Part shown: positions 26,470-36,000 of the stretch, one piece after another | Layout of the letters: each line of letters starts with the position of its first letter | How positions within the stretch are numbered: position 1 is the stretch's first letter | Assembly (NCBI RefSeq): GCF_002993335.1 | Contig: NZ_PVNS01000007.1 | Location: forward strand, 124,001 to 188,000 | Length of the DNA stretch: 64,000 nt | Source: Alkalicoccus urumqiensis | GTDB taxonomy: Bacteria; Bacillota; Bacilli; Bacillales; Salisediminibacteriaceae | Reading direction: 5' to 3' | The notes under the pieces: model-generated | What the model was told of the DNA's origin: nothing | The model's input: only the letters and a program-made list of their open reading frames with translations | The model's database searches: none | Made by a program: the position numbers and the translations under genes

Positions 26470-27837
26470 ATGACGACAGAAGCAAACACACAGACAACGG
26501 TAAACGAGGAGAGCTCGCTTCTCCGCTTTTTTATTCCATCTCTCATCGGGATCGCGCTGTTTCTTATCCCGCTGCCGTATAATGATACAATCACGATCGG
26601 TGTGGGTATTCTCGCTGAATCGCTGCAGACATCGCTTGCGGATGTTATTCCTGCATTTATGACGGCGGTGATTATCCTCTCCGCAGCCGGAGCGGTGTAC
26701 ACGAAAGCAATCTCTCCCGCCTTCGTCGAGAAATCGGCTCCGTTAAAAGGGCTGTTTGACATTTCGGTTTTCTGGACAACGGTTCGGATCATCGGCGCCG
26801 TTTTCGCCGTCATGGTATTGACGGGAGCGGGCCCGGAGGTCATTACGGCGTCGTTTACAGGAGGGACGGTACTGTTTGACCTCGTGCCGGTATTGATGGC
26901 GTGGTTTTTGTTCGCGGCGCTTCTCATGCCGTTCCTGCTTTCGTTCGGCCTCATGGACTTCATCGGCACGATGCTCCGCGGCGTGATGCAGCCGGTATTC
27001 AAGCTGCCGGGACGCTCGGCGATCGATGCGTCGGCGTCGTGGATGGGTGCAGGCCCGGTCGGCGTGTTGATTACGACGCAGCAGTTTGAGCAGGGCTACT
27101 ACACGAAGCGGGAATCGTCCGTGATTGCGACGAATTTCTCGATCGCGTCGATTGCGTTCAGCCTCGTCATTATCGGGTTCGTTGATTTAGGGGCGTACTT
27201 CGTGCCGTTTTATGCAACAGTATCCCTTGCGGTGTTTGTCGCTGCGGTCATCCTGCCGCGCATTCCGCCGCTTTCCAGGAAGAAAGACGAGTACCACGCA
27301 CCGGTCGGCAAACAGATCGAAGAGGCGCCGCCGCAGAACGGATCGGCGTTTGCCCACGGCATTCAGGTCGCTTCGCAGAAAGCCGCCTCTGCAGGCAGCT
27401 TCGGCGGTGTATTCAAGAAAGGGCTCGTCAACGTTGCGGACATGTGGGTCGGCCTCATTCCGATCGTCATGGCGCTCGGTACGACGGCACTTATTCTCGC
27501 CGAGTTCACGCCGATCTTCACGTGGCTGTCCATGCCGCTCGTGCCGGTGCTGCAGGCGATGCAGATTCCGGAAGCGCAGGCCGCGGCTCCGGCGATGATC
27601 GTCGGCTTCGCTGACATGTTCCTCCCGGCCGTGCTTGCAAGCGGCATCGAGAGCGAACTGACGCGGTTCATCATCGCAGGCGTATCGATCACGCAGCTGA
27701 TTTACATGTCGGAGATCGGGGTGCTGATTCTGCGCTCGAAGATTCCGCTCAACTTTCTGGAGCTGCTCGTCATCTTCATTCAGCGCACGGTCGTCACGCT
27801 GCCGATCATTACGATCGCCGCGCACCTGCTTTTTTAA
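26470..27837 (+). CDS. yjiH: YjiH family membrane protein with nucleoside-recognition (gate) domains
   Basis: 455 residues with about ten membrane segments and two gate-type motifs (SASWMGAGPVGVLITTQQF; later GLVNVADMWVGLIP). YjiH proteins belong to the gate-domain superfamily with nucleoside transporters and SpmA/SpmB. The transported solute is unknown. ATG 26470 follows CAGGAGGGA; a start at 26428 has no site. A long AT-rich leader precedes it. The aminotransferase gene 120 bp downstream is in the same direction and could be functionally linked, though a weak terminator lies between. Confidence 0.85.
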   Translation: MTTEANTQTTVNEESSLLRFFIPSLIGIALFLIPLPYNDTITIGVGILAESLQTSLADVIPAFMTAVIILSAAGAVYTKAISPAFVEKSAPLKGLFDISVFWTTVRIIGAVFAVMVLTGAGPEVITASFTGGTVLFDLVPVLMAWFLFAALLMPFLLSFGLMDFIGTMLRGVMQPVFKLPGRSAIDASASWMGAGPVGVLITTQQFEQGYYTKRESSVIATNFSIASIAFSLVIIGFVDLGAYFVPFYATVSLAVFVAAVILPRIPPLSRKKDEYHAPVGKQIEEAPPQNGSAFAHGIQVASQKAASAGSFGGVFKKGLVNVADMWVGLIPIVMALGTTALILAEFTPIFTWLSMPLVPVLQAMQIPEAQAAAPAMIVGFADMFLPAVLASGIESELTRFIIAGVSITQLIYMSEIGVLILRSKIPLNFLELLVIFIQRTVVTLPIITIAAHLLF

Positions 27838-27847
27838 TACGATCTGC

Positions 27848-27879
27848 CAGGCTGGAGCCGAGCGCTTCAGCCTGTCTTT
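27848..27879 (+). terminator. Possible terminator after yjiH
   Basis: CAGGCTG/CAGCCTG stem followed by TCTTT. The loop is long (13 bases) and the tail short, so read-through is possible. Confidence 0.5.
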
Positions 27880-27956
27880 ATGGAACACCGGGTGTCTCCC
27901 CGTGAAGAGGCGTGATACAATAGCGGAAGATTTGTTTTGAACAGGAGGATGCTGGT

Positions 27957-29249
27957 ATGACAAGCAATGTGGAGTCATTAATGAGCCGGATGAGTGAGCG
28001 GCTCGCGCCGAGTATGGCGAAGGATCACCCGAACCTGCCGGTGATTAAGGAGGAAGGCTGCTACTACTATGGTGCAGACGGGCGCACGTACCTCGATTTT
28101 ACGTCGGGGATTGCGGTGACGAACACGGGGCACCGCCACCCGCGTGTCGTCGGAGCGATTAAAAAAGGGGCGGATCTATTAACGCACGGACCGTCCGGCG
28201 TCATTATGTACGAGTCGATTTTAAGTCTCGCCGATAAACTCGCGGAGATTATGCCGGGCTCGATCGACTGCTTTTTCTTCGGAAACAGCGGCACGGAGGC
28301 AGTGGAAGGCGCACTGAAGCTCGCAAAGCACGTCACCGGCCGCCCGGCGGCGGTGTCGTTTATCGGCGGCTTCCACGGCCGCACGTACGGCGCGATGGGT
28401 GTAAGCACATCGAAAAGCAAATACCGCTACCGCCAGCAGCCACAGATGAACGCCTTTCAGGTACCGTATGCAGACCCGGCGCTGACCGAAGCGGAAAACA
28501 TCGCCGTCCTCGATAAAGAGCTCGACCGCGTGTTTTCGCATCAGGTCATGCCGGAGGAAGTCGCGTGCATGATTCTCGAGCCGATTTTAGGCGAAGGCGG
28601 CTATATCGTGCCGCCGGCCGGCTGGGTGAAGCGGATCCGCGAGCACTGCGACAAGCACGGCATTCTGCTCATTTTTGATGAAGTGCAGACCGGCTTCGGA
28701 CGCACCGGAAACTGGTTCGCTGCAGACGGCTTCGGCGTCGAGCCGGACATCATCGCAGCCGCAAAAGGCATCGCCTCCGGACTGCCGCTCGGAGTCACCG
28801 CGGCATCGAAGGAACTGATGCAGCAGTGGCCGCTCGGCGCGCACGCCACCACGTTCGGCGGCAATCCGATGGCCTGTGAGGCGGCGAACGCCACGATCGA
28901 CGTGCTGCGCGACGAAGACCTGCTCGAAAACGCGGAGAAAATGGGCAGCTACGCGCGGGAGAAACTGGAAGCGATGCAGAAGCAGCACGACGTCATCGGC
29001 GCCATCCGCGGCAAAGGCCTGATGATCGGCATTGAGATCATCAATCCGGAAACCGGCGAAGCCGACGGCGGCGGACTGATGGAAATTCTCGACCTCGCCC
29101 TCGACGAAGGGGTGCTCTTCTACTTCTGTGGCAACAAAACCGAAGTTATGCGCATGATCCCGCCGCTCATCGTCACCAAAGACCAGATTGACGACGGCCT
29201 CGCCAAACTCGAGCGCGCCATCGAGCGGTACAAAGCAGCTGGAAAATAA
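27957..29249 (+). CDS. Class III aminotransferase, 4-aminobutyrate transaminase-like
   Basis: PLP-dependent transfer of an omega-amino group, with GABA or a related amine as likely donor. The 430 residues show the class III pattern: [39 protein letters not shown] with cofactor-contacting D241, and [14 protein letters not shown] with Schiff-base Lys270. It resembles GabT/PuuE more than ornithine or adenosylmethionine enzymes, but donor specificity is not decided by motifs. ATG follows ACAGGAGG. A terminator follows. No succinate-semialdehyde dehydrogenase gene lies nearby. Confidence 0.88.
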   Translation: MTSNVESLMSRMSERLAPSMAKDHPNLPVIKEEGCYYYGADGRTYLDFTSGIAVTNTGHRHPRVVGAIKKGADLLTHGPSGVIMYESILSLADKLAEIMPGSIDCFFFGNSGTEAVEGALKLAKHVTGRPAAVSFIGGFHGRTYGAMGVSTSKSKYRYRQQPQMNAFQVPYADPALTEAENIAVLDKELDRVFSHQVMPEEVACMILEPILGEGGYIVPPAGWVKRIREHCDKHGILLIFDEVQTGFGRTGNWFAADGFGVEPDIIAAAKGIASGLPLGVTAASKELMQQWPLGAHATTFGGNPMACEAANATIDVLRDEDLLENAEKMGSYAREKLEAMQKQHDVIGAIRGKGLMIGIEIINPETGEADGGGLMEILDLALDEGVLFYFCGNKTEVMRMIPPLIVTKDQIDDGLAKLERAIERYKAAGK

Positions 29250-29257
29250 ACGAAACC

Positions 29258-29292
29258 AAGCCGGAGAGCGCAGGAAGCGCCTCCGGCTTTCA
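29258..29292 (+). terminator. Terminator of the aminotransferase gene
   Basis: AAGCCGGAG/CTCCGGCTT stem with an inner AGCGC/GCGC pairing. A near-copy of this hairpin recurs at 29714-29752. Confidence 0.8.
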
Positions 29293-29331
29293 GATTGTAG
29301 ATAACTTCGGTTTTTATCCATACTTATTGGA

Positions 29332-29460
29332 GCACTTCTCCGCTGTCCGGCAGAAGCTTGCCGTGGGGCTTGCCTTCAGCTATTTCTCCGGGCTTATGCC
29401 CGGAGAAAGGATCTTCAGACTGCGCTTAATCCCACCGGCGTCCCTGCCGACGCTCCGAAG
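29332..29460. repeat. Structured intergenic repeat C, copy 1
   Basis: About 130 bp matching, in inverted orientation, the segment 49227-49357. Conserved blocks are GCTTGCCGTGGGGCTTG, then GGATCTTCAGACTGCGCT, then GCGTCCCTGCCGACGCT. Between the blocks is a hairpin (TTTCTCCGGGC/GCCCGGAGAAA) whose sequence differs from the other copy although both pair fully. The rest of 29293-29713 shows nothing I can name. Confidence 0.8.
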
Positions 29461-29713
29461 ATATGTAACTCAGAGGTAAGAATCCACGGTTATTAATAAA
29501 AACAGCAGGATAGCCGGCTGAACTGTCCAACAGAAAGTTCCAGTAGAAACGGGCTTTTCCTATGCACAAGCTGTTTCACCAGCTATTTTCGTTGGTCCTT
29601 CTGCCGAAACCGAAGGCCACAGGCTCCGGGTGAAGCCGCCGGGCAGTTCTCTTGTGTCCAGCTGAACGTGCAGGCAGATGCATTGCTATTCACTCTTTAT
29701 TACTTTGTATACA

Positions 29714-29752
29714 GCTTGAAAGCCGGAGAGCGTGGAATACGCCTCCGGCTTT
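29714..29752 (+). terminator. Second copy of the aminotransferase-type terminator hairpin
   Basis: AAAGCCGGAG/CTCCGGCTTT with an inner GCGT/ACGC pairing. It differs from the hairpin at 29258 mainly in the loop. No gene ends directly before it. Confidence 0.6.
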
Positions 29753-29764
29753 CTCATGGAAAAC

Positions 29765-29795
29765 AAAAAAGACCCCGCCGGAGCGGAGTCTTTTT
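29765..29795 (-). terminator. Terminator of cold-shock gene 1
   Basis: AAAAAGAC-C-CCGC/GCGG-AGTCTTTTT stem with loop CGGA. An identical copy lies after cold-shock gene 2. Confidence 0.85.
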
Positions 29796-29804
29796 GAATC
29801 AAGC

Positions 29805-30005
29805 TTACTGCTTTTCTACGTTAGCAGCCTGTGGGCCACGCTGGCCTTGCTCGATGTCGAAGTTTACAGTCTGGCCTTCGTCAAGAGTCTTGAAGCCTTC
29901 GCCCTGGATAGCGGAGAAGTGAACGAATACGTCGTCCTGTCCTTCAACCTCGATGAAACCGAAACCTTTTTCTGCGTTAAACCATTTTACTGTACCTTGT
30001 GTCAT
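29805..30005 (-). CDS. Cold-shock protein (CspA/CspB family), copy 1
   Basis: 66 residues forming one OB-fold cold-shock domain. The RNA/ssDNA-binding motifs are intact: KGFGFIEV (RNP1) and VFVHFSAI (RNP2). It acts as an RNA chaperone and transcription antiterminator in the cytoplasm. It differs from copy 2 at one residue (Asp versus Glu in VNFDIEQG). Strong ribosome site CAGGAGGAA. A leader of about 130 nt, conserved between the two copies, precedes the start and probably provides cold-dependent control as in other csp genes. The whole unit, terminator to promoter, is duplicated 975 bp away. Confidence 0.95.
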   Translation of the reverse strand: MTQGTVKWFNAEKGFGFIEVEGQDDVFVHFSAIQGEGFKTLDEGQTVNFDIEQGQRGPQAANVEKQ

Positions 30006-30173
30006 ACAATATTCCTCCTGTTGCGGATGTTGTCCGCGTTGTATTGCTTGTTGAGCTCTTCATTTATAAATCCAGAGGAATATTCTTTGAAACATTTCTC
30101 TTTCATGCATATCCGAACGTCAATTCGCTTTCTTTAGTATAACCCGTGTACCTGAAAAAAGATACCCCTAAAT
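30006..30173 (-). promoter_or_regulatory. Cold-shock gene 1 leader and promoter region
   Basis: A -10-like TATACT lies at 30136-30141 (minus), giving a leader of about 125 nt. The leader is almost identical to that of the second csp gene, including TTTCATGCATATCCGAACG. The -35 is poorly defined. Length and conservation suggest a structured cold-shock 5' UTR. Confidence 0.55.
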
Positions 30174-30182
30174 TGAAATTCA

Positions 30183-30374
30183 TTAAAAAAGAAAATAACC
30201 AGCCGCAATAAGACTCCCGATCACGATCAGCAGCCCGGGCCAGCTGAAGCTGCCGGTCAGCTCCGTCAGGCTTCCGAGCTTCGACCGCTCCCCGGCGTCC
30301 TTCGCCGTACCCGTCGGATTGTTATTCCACTCTTTTTGACGCATCTTCTCCCGTTCCCTTTTGGGATCAGCCAT
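30183..30374 (-). CDS. DUF6366 family small membrane protein
   Basis: 63 residues: a basic N-terminus (DPKREREKMRQKEWNNNPTG), an intermediate helix, and one C-terminal transmembrane segment (LLIVIGSLIAAGYFLF). The KEWNNNPTG motif plus single C-terminal membrane helix is characteristic of DUF6366, which has no known function. Strong ribosome site (AGGAGGGG). It lies between the two copies of the duplicated cold-shock unit, so it may have been part of what was duplicated or have been trapped there. Confidence 0.75.
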   Translation of the reverse strand: MADPKREREKMRQKEWNNNPTGTAKDAGERSKLGSLTELTGSFSWPGLLIVIGSLIAAGYFLF

Positions 30375-30476
30375 GGAACCCCTCCTCTTTGGTCATAGAC
30401 TACCATATGACAATGCAGGAAACCAGGCAGGATCGCAATTGGTTTGTTTCAGGCAGACAGCTGCAGCGGCCCAGTG

Positions 30477-30655
30477 AAGGAACGTCCGCTTCTGACAAGA
30501 GAATGTATCATAACTCATGGCTGTACGTTCGTAAGGAAGGGGTCAACGTCCGTAACTCAGGCCCGGACGTCCACTTCGTCAATAGTGTACCAGTTCTCCC
30601 CTCAAAACGTTCACAACTCTACAAAAAGGTTCACTACTCCTGAGAAAGGTCCGTT
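30477..30655 (-). repeat. Phased array element B2
   Basis: Nine type B positions on the plus strand at 30482, 30503, 30525, 30546, 30567, 30585, 30607, 30627 and 30647. Intervals are 21,22,21,21,18,22,20,20, identical to the other B copies although the sequence is clearly diverged. No flanking hairpins were found beyond a vestigial CTGCAGCGGC at 30461-30470. It accounts for most of the gap between DUF6366 and cold-shock gene 2. Confidence 0.82.
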
Positions 30656-30738
30656 TGAAATGCAAACTCAATAGACACCACCGATACCGGGCGGTCCTGC
30701 TCAGAATGGGTTTCGGCTCTCTTCATTTCAAAAAGCAC

Positions 30739-30770
30739 AAAAAAGACCCCGCCGGAGCGGAGTCTTTTTT
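30739..30770 (-). terminator. Terminator of cold-shock gene 2
   Basis: Same hairpin as at 29765-29795, with one extra T. Confidence 0.85.
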
Positions 30771-30779
30771 GAATCAAGC

Positions 30780-30980
30780 TTACTGCTTTTCTACGTTAGC
30801 AGCTTGTGGGCCACGCTGGCCTTGCTCGATTTCGAAGTTTACAGTCTGGCCTTCGTCGAGTGTCTTGAAGCCTTCGCCCTGGATAGCGGAGAAGTGAACG
30901 AATACGTCGTCCTGTCCTTCAACCTCGATGAAACCGAAACCTTTTTCTGCGTTAAACCATTTTACTGTACCTTGTGTCAT
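30780..30980 (-). CDS. Cold-shock protein (CspA/CspB family), copy 2
   Basis: 66 residues, one substitution from copy 1 (VNFEIEQG). RNP1 and RNP2 motifs are intact, so both copies should be functional RNA chaperones. Ribosome site, leader and terminator are nearly the same as in copy 1. The near-identity over about 400 bp shows a recent duplication or ongoing gene conversion. Small promoter-proximal differences (TTTCACC versus TTTCTTT at the start of the leader) could give the copies different expression, which is inference. Confidence 0.95.
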   Translation of the reverse strand: MTQGTVKWFNAEKGFGFIEVEGQDDVFVHFSAIQGEGFKTLDEGQTVNFEIEQGQRGPQAANVEKQ

Positions 30981-31204
30981 ACAATATTCCTCCTGTTGCG
31001 GATGTTGTCCGCGTTGTATTGCTTGTTGAGCTCTTCATTTATAAATCCAGAGGAACATTCTTTGAAACATTTCTCTTTCATGCATATCCGAACGTCAATT
31101 CGCTTTCACCAGTATAACCCGTGTGATTGAAAAAAGATACCCCTTAGCCAAAATTCTTTTTTTGTTTCTGCTGAGCCTTCGAACGCAAAGAGTTCAGGTG
31201 CAGA

Positions 31205-31729
31205 TTATTCACTTAGTAAATCCGCTAAAGGAATCGCCTTCTTTTCCTGGGGGTGGAGCCGGCGGTATTCTCTGATCGCTTCTGTCAATTTAGTCACATC
31301 GCGAAAGTAGTCATTAATGAACGCGGCCGACTTGGCATGCGGATATTTCAGCTGTGACTTCACGTAGTCACTCGGCTTTCCGTAACGCCCGGCTTTGTTC
31401 TGGTAATCATCATATTTTCCTTCTGCAATGATAATAAGCATTTCAATTTCTGGTTTCGTCACGACGTTGACGATCTCCACCTTATGCTCATTCACTTTGG
31501 ATAGTTTGAATTTTTCTTTGTTGGAATCCACGACTCGATAGACGGTCATCTTATCGGGCATTGCTTTATTTAGGTGACGCTTCTCAAACGATTTGGCACT
31601 TCTGATTTTCAGCGCCCGCTCTTCCAGCAGCTGCTCTTTCGTGCAGAACAGCAGTCCGGCATCTAAAAGTTTATTCATGATCTGTTGTTCTGCGTTCCCC
31701 TCACACAGAATAGCGTAAAAGGAAGACAC
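31205..31729 (-). CDS. RloB/TOPRIM-like partner of the upstream ATPase
   Basis: 174 residues. The N-terminus AILCEGNAEQQIM has the acidic EG-x-x-E signature of TOPRIM/RloB-type proteins. A central VVDSNKEKF supplies a candidate second acidic site, and TKPEIEMLIIIAEGKYDDY resembles the SNP-FELW-LLH region of RloB, although strongly diverged. TOPRIM partners of ABC-like ATPases act as nucleases in phage defence (AbiL, RloAB, PARIS types). The GTG start shares its G with the TAG stop of the ATPase gene, so translation is coupled. Family assignment is moderate; an alternative is another DUF4276/DUF4435-like nuclease. Confidence 0.6.
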   Translation of the reverse strand: MSSFYAILCEGNAEQQIMNKLLDAGLLFCTKEQLLEERALKIRSAKSFEKRHLNKAMPDKMTVYRVVDSNKEKFKLSKVNEHKVEIVNVVTKPEIEMLIIIAEGKYDDYQNKAGRYGKPSDYVKSQLKYPHAKSAAFINDYFRDVTKLTEAIREYRRLHPQEKKAIPLADLLSE

Positions 31730-32871
31730 TATACGGTTTCTTCCACTTTCGACTGAATGTTTTTCACTAAATCTCGTTTCAGTTCCATATACCGTGAATA
31801 GGACGGGGCCGTTCCTTCCAAACGGTTGGACAAAAACAAGTCGCTTTTCTTCATGTCATTCCGGACGTTTTCGCTGCTGAAACTGCCTACGGTAATGCCT
31901 TCTTCGGTCTTCCGTGTGATGTAGATCGTGTCTTTCCGATCCATGGATTCAAGTATCTCCACGTAATGAGTGGAGAAAATGAGCGTTGCACCGAACGCGT
32001 TCACTTCCGGATCTGCGAAAAAATGAAGCAGAATTTCCACGATCGCCTTATGGAAATGGTTCTCTATTTCGTCTACGATAAAATATCCGCCGGATTGAAG
32101 TGCCAGGTAGCCGTACCCTAAAAAGTTCAGCCCTTTCACTGTACCTGAAGATAAGTACAGCTGCTGATCTTCTTCCGGAACGGTAATTTCCGGACGGCCG
32201 TGAAACTTCATGCAGACATTCCCTTCCTGCTTTGGATCTCTACGGATATACTCAATCGATGGATCCAGAAGCTGCGTAAACTTGGTTGGGATATCTCCAG
32301 AAATACCGAGCTCATTATGCTCCGTATAATGCATATGATCGATCGCTTCTGTTTTCGAATGTTTTAACAAGGACGTGAGCATCGTCACGTCGTCCGGAAG
32401 AAAGCGCGTATCTTCTTTTGAGCGCTTCATGAGAAGGTCTTTGTCTGTGAACACAAACAATTTTTTGCGCGTATTTCCACGGGAAACGGGCTTCTTACGC
32501 AGCTCTTCCTCCTCGAACAACCACTTTTTATCCACCTTTTTCAATTGGGAACGAAGCTCGTAAATGGCGTTATCCTGATAAAACCAGATCGTAAAAACCG
32601 TGTTGGCAAGATACCGGTCTGCCTGGATGAACTCCCGTACGGATCTGCCGTTTACAAAAATGTTCGTTACGGTCCGGAGCACTTCAAGCAGCGTCGTTTT
32701 CCCGGAAGCATTCACACCGCATACAGCCATCGCTGTTTTCGTATAGATCGATCCGAATAAATGGTTTACTTCATACTCCTCCGTCACCCGGTCCCGGGCG
32801 ATAAAATCCATATCCACCAGGTGATCTTTGAAAAATGTGTGGCCGTCCACCTGGATGCGTAACAGTTTCAT
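31729..32871 (-). CDS. AAA/ABC-like ATPase (RloA/AbiLi type)
   Basis: 380 residues. Walker A is GVNASGKTTLLEVL near residue 55. Walker B is GGYFIVDEIENHFHKAIVEI, with the expected hydrophobic run before the DE pair. The switch histidine is LIFSTHYVEIL, the standard set for RecF/OLD-like ATPases of abortive-infection systems. It probably senses phage or damage and controls the linked RloB-like effector. ATG 32871 follows GGGAGGTG; the longer reading to 32898 lacks a site. It is adjacent to the type I restriction system but separated by about 220 bp with its own AT-rich promoter region and a palindrome. Confidence 0.8.
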   Translation of the reverse strand: MKLLRIQVDGHTFFKDHLVDMDFIARDRVTEEYEVNHLFGSIYTKTAMAVCGVNASGKTTLLEVLRTVTNIFVNGRSVREFIQADRYLANTVFTIWFYQDNAIYELRSQLKKVDKKWLFEEEELRKKPVSRGNTRKKLFVFTDKDLLMKRSKEDTRFLPDDVTMLTSLLKHSKTEAIDHMHYTEHNELGISGDIPTKFTQLLDPSIEYIRRDPKQEGNVCMKFHGRPEITVPEEDQQLYLSSGTVKGLNFLGYGYLALQSGGYFIVDEIENHFHKAIVEILLHFFADPEVNAFGATLIFSTHYVEILESMDRKDTIYITRKTEEGITVGSFSSENVRNDMKKSDLFLSNRLEGTAPSYSRYMELKRDLVKNIQSKVEETV

Positions 32872-32908
32872 GACCGCACCTCCCTCTGACCTCATCATAT
32901 CAATTTAT

Positions 32909-32941
32909 GTAGTTATAAACAATATTTATGGTTATAACTAC
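32909..32941. promoter_or_regulatory. AT-rich palindrome upstream of the ATPase gene
   Basis: Perfect 10-bp arms GTAGTTATAA and TTATAACTAC separated by 13 bp, 38 bp upstream of the ATPase start. A likely operator or autoregulatory site; the regulator is unknown. Confidence 0.5.
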
Positions 32942-33001
32942 GTGAAATATATTTATTTACGTAGATAATATCTGTTTCGATGCTTATATTTCTATTCAAA
33001 T

Positions 33002-33030
33002 GAAAAAAACCTTCCTCAAAAGAGAAAGGC
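33002..33030 (-). terminator. Terminator after hsdR
   Basis: CCTTCCTC/GAGAAAGG stem with loop AAAA and a T-run on the minus strand, about 60 bp past the stop. Confidence 0.65.
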
Positions 33031-33089
33031 TGAATCACAGTCTTATACGCAGCCGGCCACTCACCGCAGGCCTCACATGGATAACGCCT

Positions 33090-36000
33090 TTACCTCAACT
33101 CATCGTCCAGCGGCACGATCTGCTCATCCAGCACGTGCTGCCACTCCCGCTTCATTTTCTGCGGGTAGGAAAATGGCTTGATTTCCGGGTGTTCCGCCTT
33201 GAAGGCATCGTAATCCTTACTTTCAATAATGCTTTTCATATTCGGTATGCTGTCCGTGCCGATTACGTATTGAATCGCCGACGCATGGAGTTCATTAATA
33301 GAGACATGCCAATACGTGCTGAAGGCGTGGATGATCGCTTCTTTTTTCTCAGTGAAAAAACGACGTTTCACTGCAAAAATGTCCTCCGCTGCATCGATCT
33401 CATCCGCATCAATCGCATTTAAGATACTCCGGTACACCTCTTTGACGAGATCGGCTTTGTTTAATTTCTGCAGCGCTTGTTCTATTTCTTCCCGTACGTC
33501 GGGATTATTGGCTTCGTAGGTGCCTAACAGCTGATCGATATATTTTGAATCAATGTCATACAGCTTCGTGTTGGCATCGCTGTAAAAGGACAATCCGGTA
33601 AATTCCGGCTCTTCACCGTCATTTTCCCCGCTGTCGAGATCAATCAGCGATCCTTTCACCGTTTCATAGACACCGACCTCTTCTTTTAAGATATCCACCT
33701 GTCCCTGCAGGTCCCCGGAATCGTAAATGTCAGTATTGTAATTGTCATACGTGACGAGTGCTTCATACGAATTGTTTAACTCCTGAAATGCCTTAACGTA
33801 ATCAACGCGGGTTTCCACCGGGGACTGGTCACTTACATCCCCTTTTTCTTCCAAAATCGCAGCGAACTGTTGATGCGCTTTTTTGAACCGTTTTTTTGCT
33901 TCATCATAACTCGGGTAAATCAACCCGGATTCTTCTTTCACTTCCGAATACAGCTTCGTTGCGTCTGCCACATGCTGCTCCATCGTATATGGCTTACGGT
34001 ACGTAACGATCAACCCTTTCGTTTTCTCCGGATACGTCCGGTTTGTACGGGAGAACGCTTGAATGAGCCCCGCGTATTCAAGATTCCGGTCGACAAACAA
34101 CGTTTGGATCGTCGGTGCATCAAATCCGGTCAACAAGCGGTCGACGACGATGACAAGGTCAATCTGACGCCCGTGCTGCTGAAATTCTGCCCGCTTTCTC
34201 GCCAGGCGGTTGTTAATATCTCCGTTGTAGCGCTCCATATCCCGAAGCGACCAGGATGTATGATAATAATCGTTGTACTCATCAATAATGCCCTGCATTT
34301 CCTCCTGCTGATCTTTCGCATCTTCTGTATTCTCATCCAGGGAATACGTGATCGCGATTCTTGGGAAGTCAGGATCATCAATTGTGCGCCCTTCACGGAT
34401 CGGCCGGTCCGAAAACTCCCTCTCCATCCAACTATCCTGCCCGGTCATCCTTTTCATGGCTTTGTAATAGCGTTTAGCCATATCGATAGAGCTCGTTGTT
34501 AAAATTGCGGACTTTGTCGGTTTCCCGTTTTTAAAATCAAATTTTGTATAGGCATTGTCCGGCTGCAGTATTTTTCTAATCACCTTATCAATGTGCTCGT
34601 CCTCTTCATACATACTGCTCTCAATATACTTCTCTTTCTCTACGCCGGTCATGTTGTCAATCCGCTTATTGATGGCCGCAGGAGACGATTTTCCTTCGGT
34701 CTGCTGCAGCTTATGGTAAATCATGTTGTCCAGTGACGTCGGATCGATCGTCGTTTCATGCTCCACCTGAAATCCAAGCACCGAGCCGTCTTCCAGCGCA
34801 TTTTTTATTGTATACGTATGCAGTACGTCCCCGTATTGATCAAACGTCGTCCGCGCAAGCTGGCCCTTCGCCTGCTTTTTGTTTTCTTCAAAAATAGGTG
34901 TTCCGGTAAAGCCAAACCACGTCGAATTAGGAAAGAACGATTTAATCTCTTCCATATTCTCTGCACCAAGCGCACGGTGACATTCATCGACGATAAAAAC
35001 GATATGCTGCCCCATCAGCTTCTCGTAGCGGTTTGTTCCTTTTTTCTCTTCGCTCTGCTTTGCATATTTCAGCGCGGAGTCAAGCTTCTGCCGCGTGGTA
35101 ATAATAACGACATTCGAATTAGCATCCGCGAGCAGTGTCTTACTTAATTCTTTGGAGCTTCCTGTACCGACGATCAAACTGTTTGCAGGCGTATTTCCAG
35201 ATGAAATGCCCGTGTTAAACTCAGACGCAAACTTCGTAAATTCACTCGTCGTCTGGTTGTCTAAATCTTTCCGGTCAACGAGCATGATCGTTCGGTCGAT
35301 ACCGGATTTTTTGGCCAGCAGCTTGGTGGACACAAAGCTCGTCAGCGTTTTTCCTGAGCCGGTCGCATGCCAGACGTAGCCGGATTGATGTTTATTCGCT
35401 GAAGTAAACAACGCTTCAATGGCGTGGATCTGATACGGCTGCAGTACCATTAACGCTTTGTTATCCTGATCCTCACTGACGATCGTGTAATTGGCGATCA
35501 GCCGGTGGGCGTCGGGAATATTCAGCGCCTGCTTGCAGAATTCGTACAGGTTTTCCACCTTTTTGTTGTCTTTCGTGCGCCAGCTGAACATCAATTTCCG
35601 GTGCATGTTTTTTGGCATCGCATTTGCAAAATAGCGCGTTGTCGATTCGTTGGAAACGACAAAAAGCTGAAGTGTCGAGAAAATGTTGTTTCGAAACATG
35701 CCTTCTTCTGCATATTTTTTCACTTGATGAAACGCCTGATACACACCGTCTTTCGCTGTTACTTTTTTCAGCTCAATCTGCACGATCGGGAGGCCATTAA
35801 TAAGCAGCGTAACATCAAACCGCCGGTCCCGTCCTTCGCTCCGGTCGCTCTTTTTTGCAATCTGGTTGACTACCTCATAGCTCGAAATCCCACCGCCAAT
35901 GTCCTGGTTGGAATACAATACGAGAGAAACCGACCCCAGGCTGCTGTCTTCCCGTTCGATCGTGATTCGGGCGATGCCGTTCTCGCCTTTTAACCATTTC

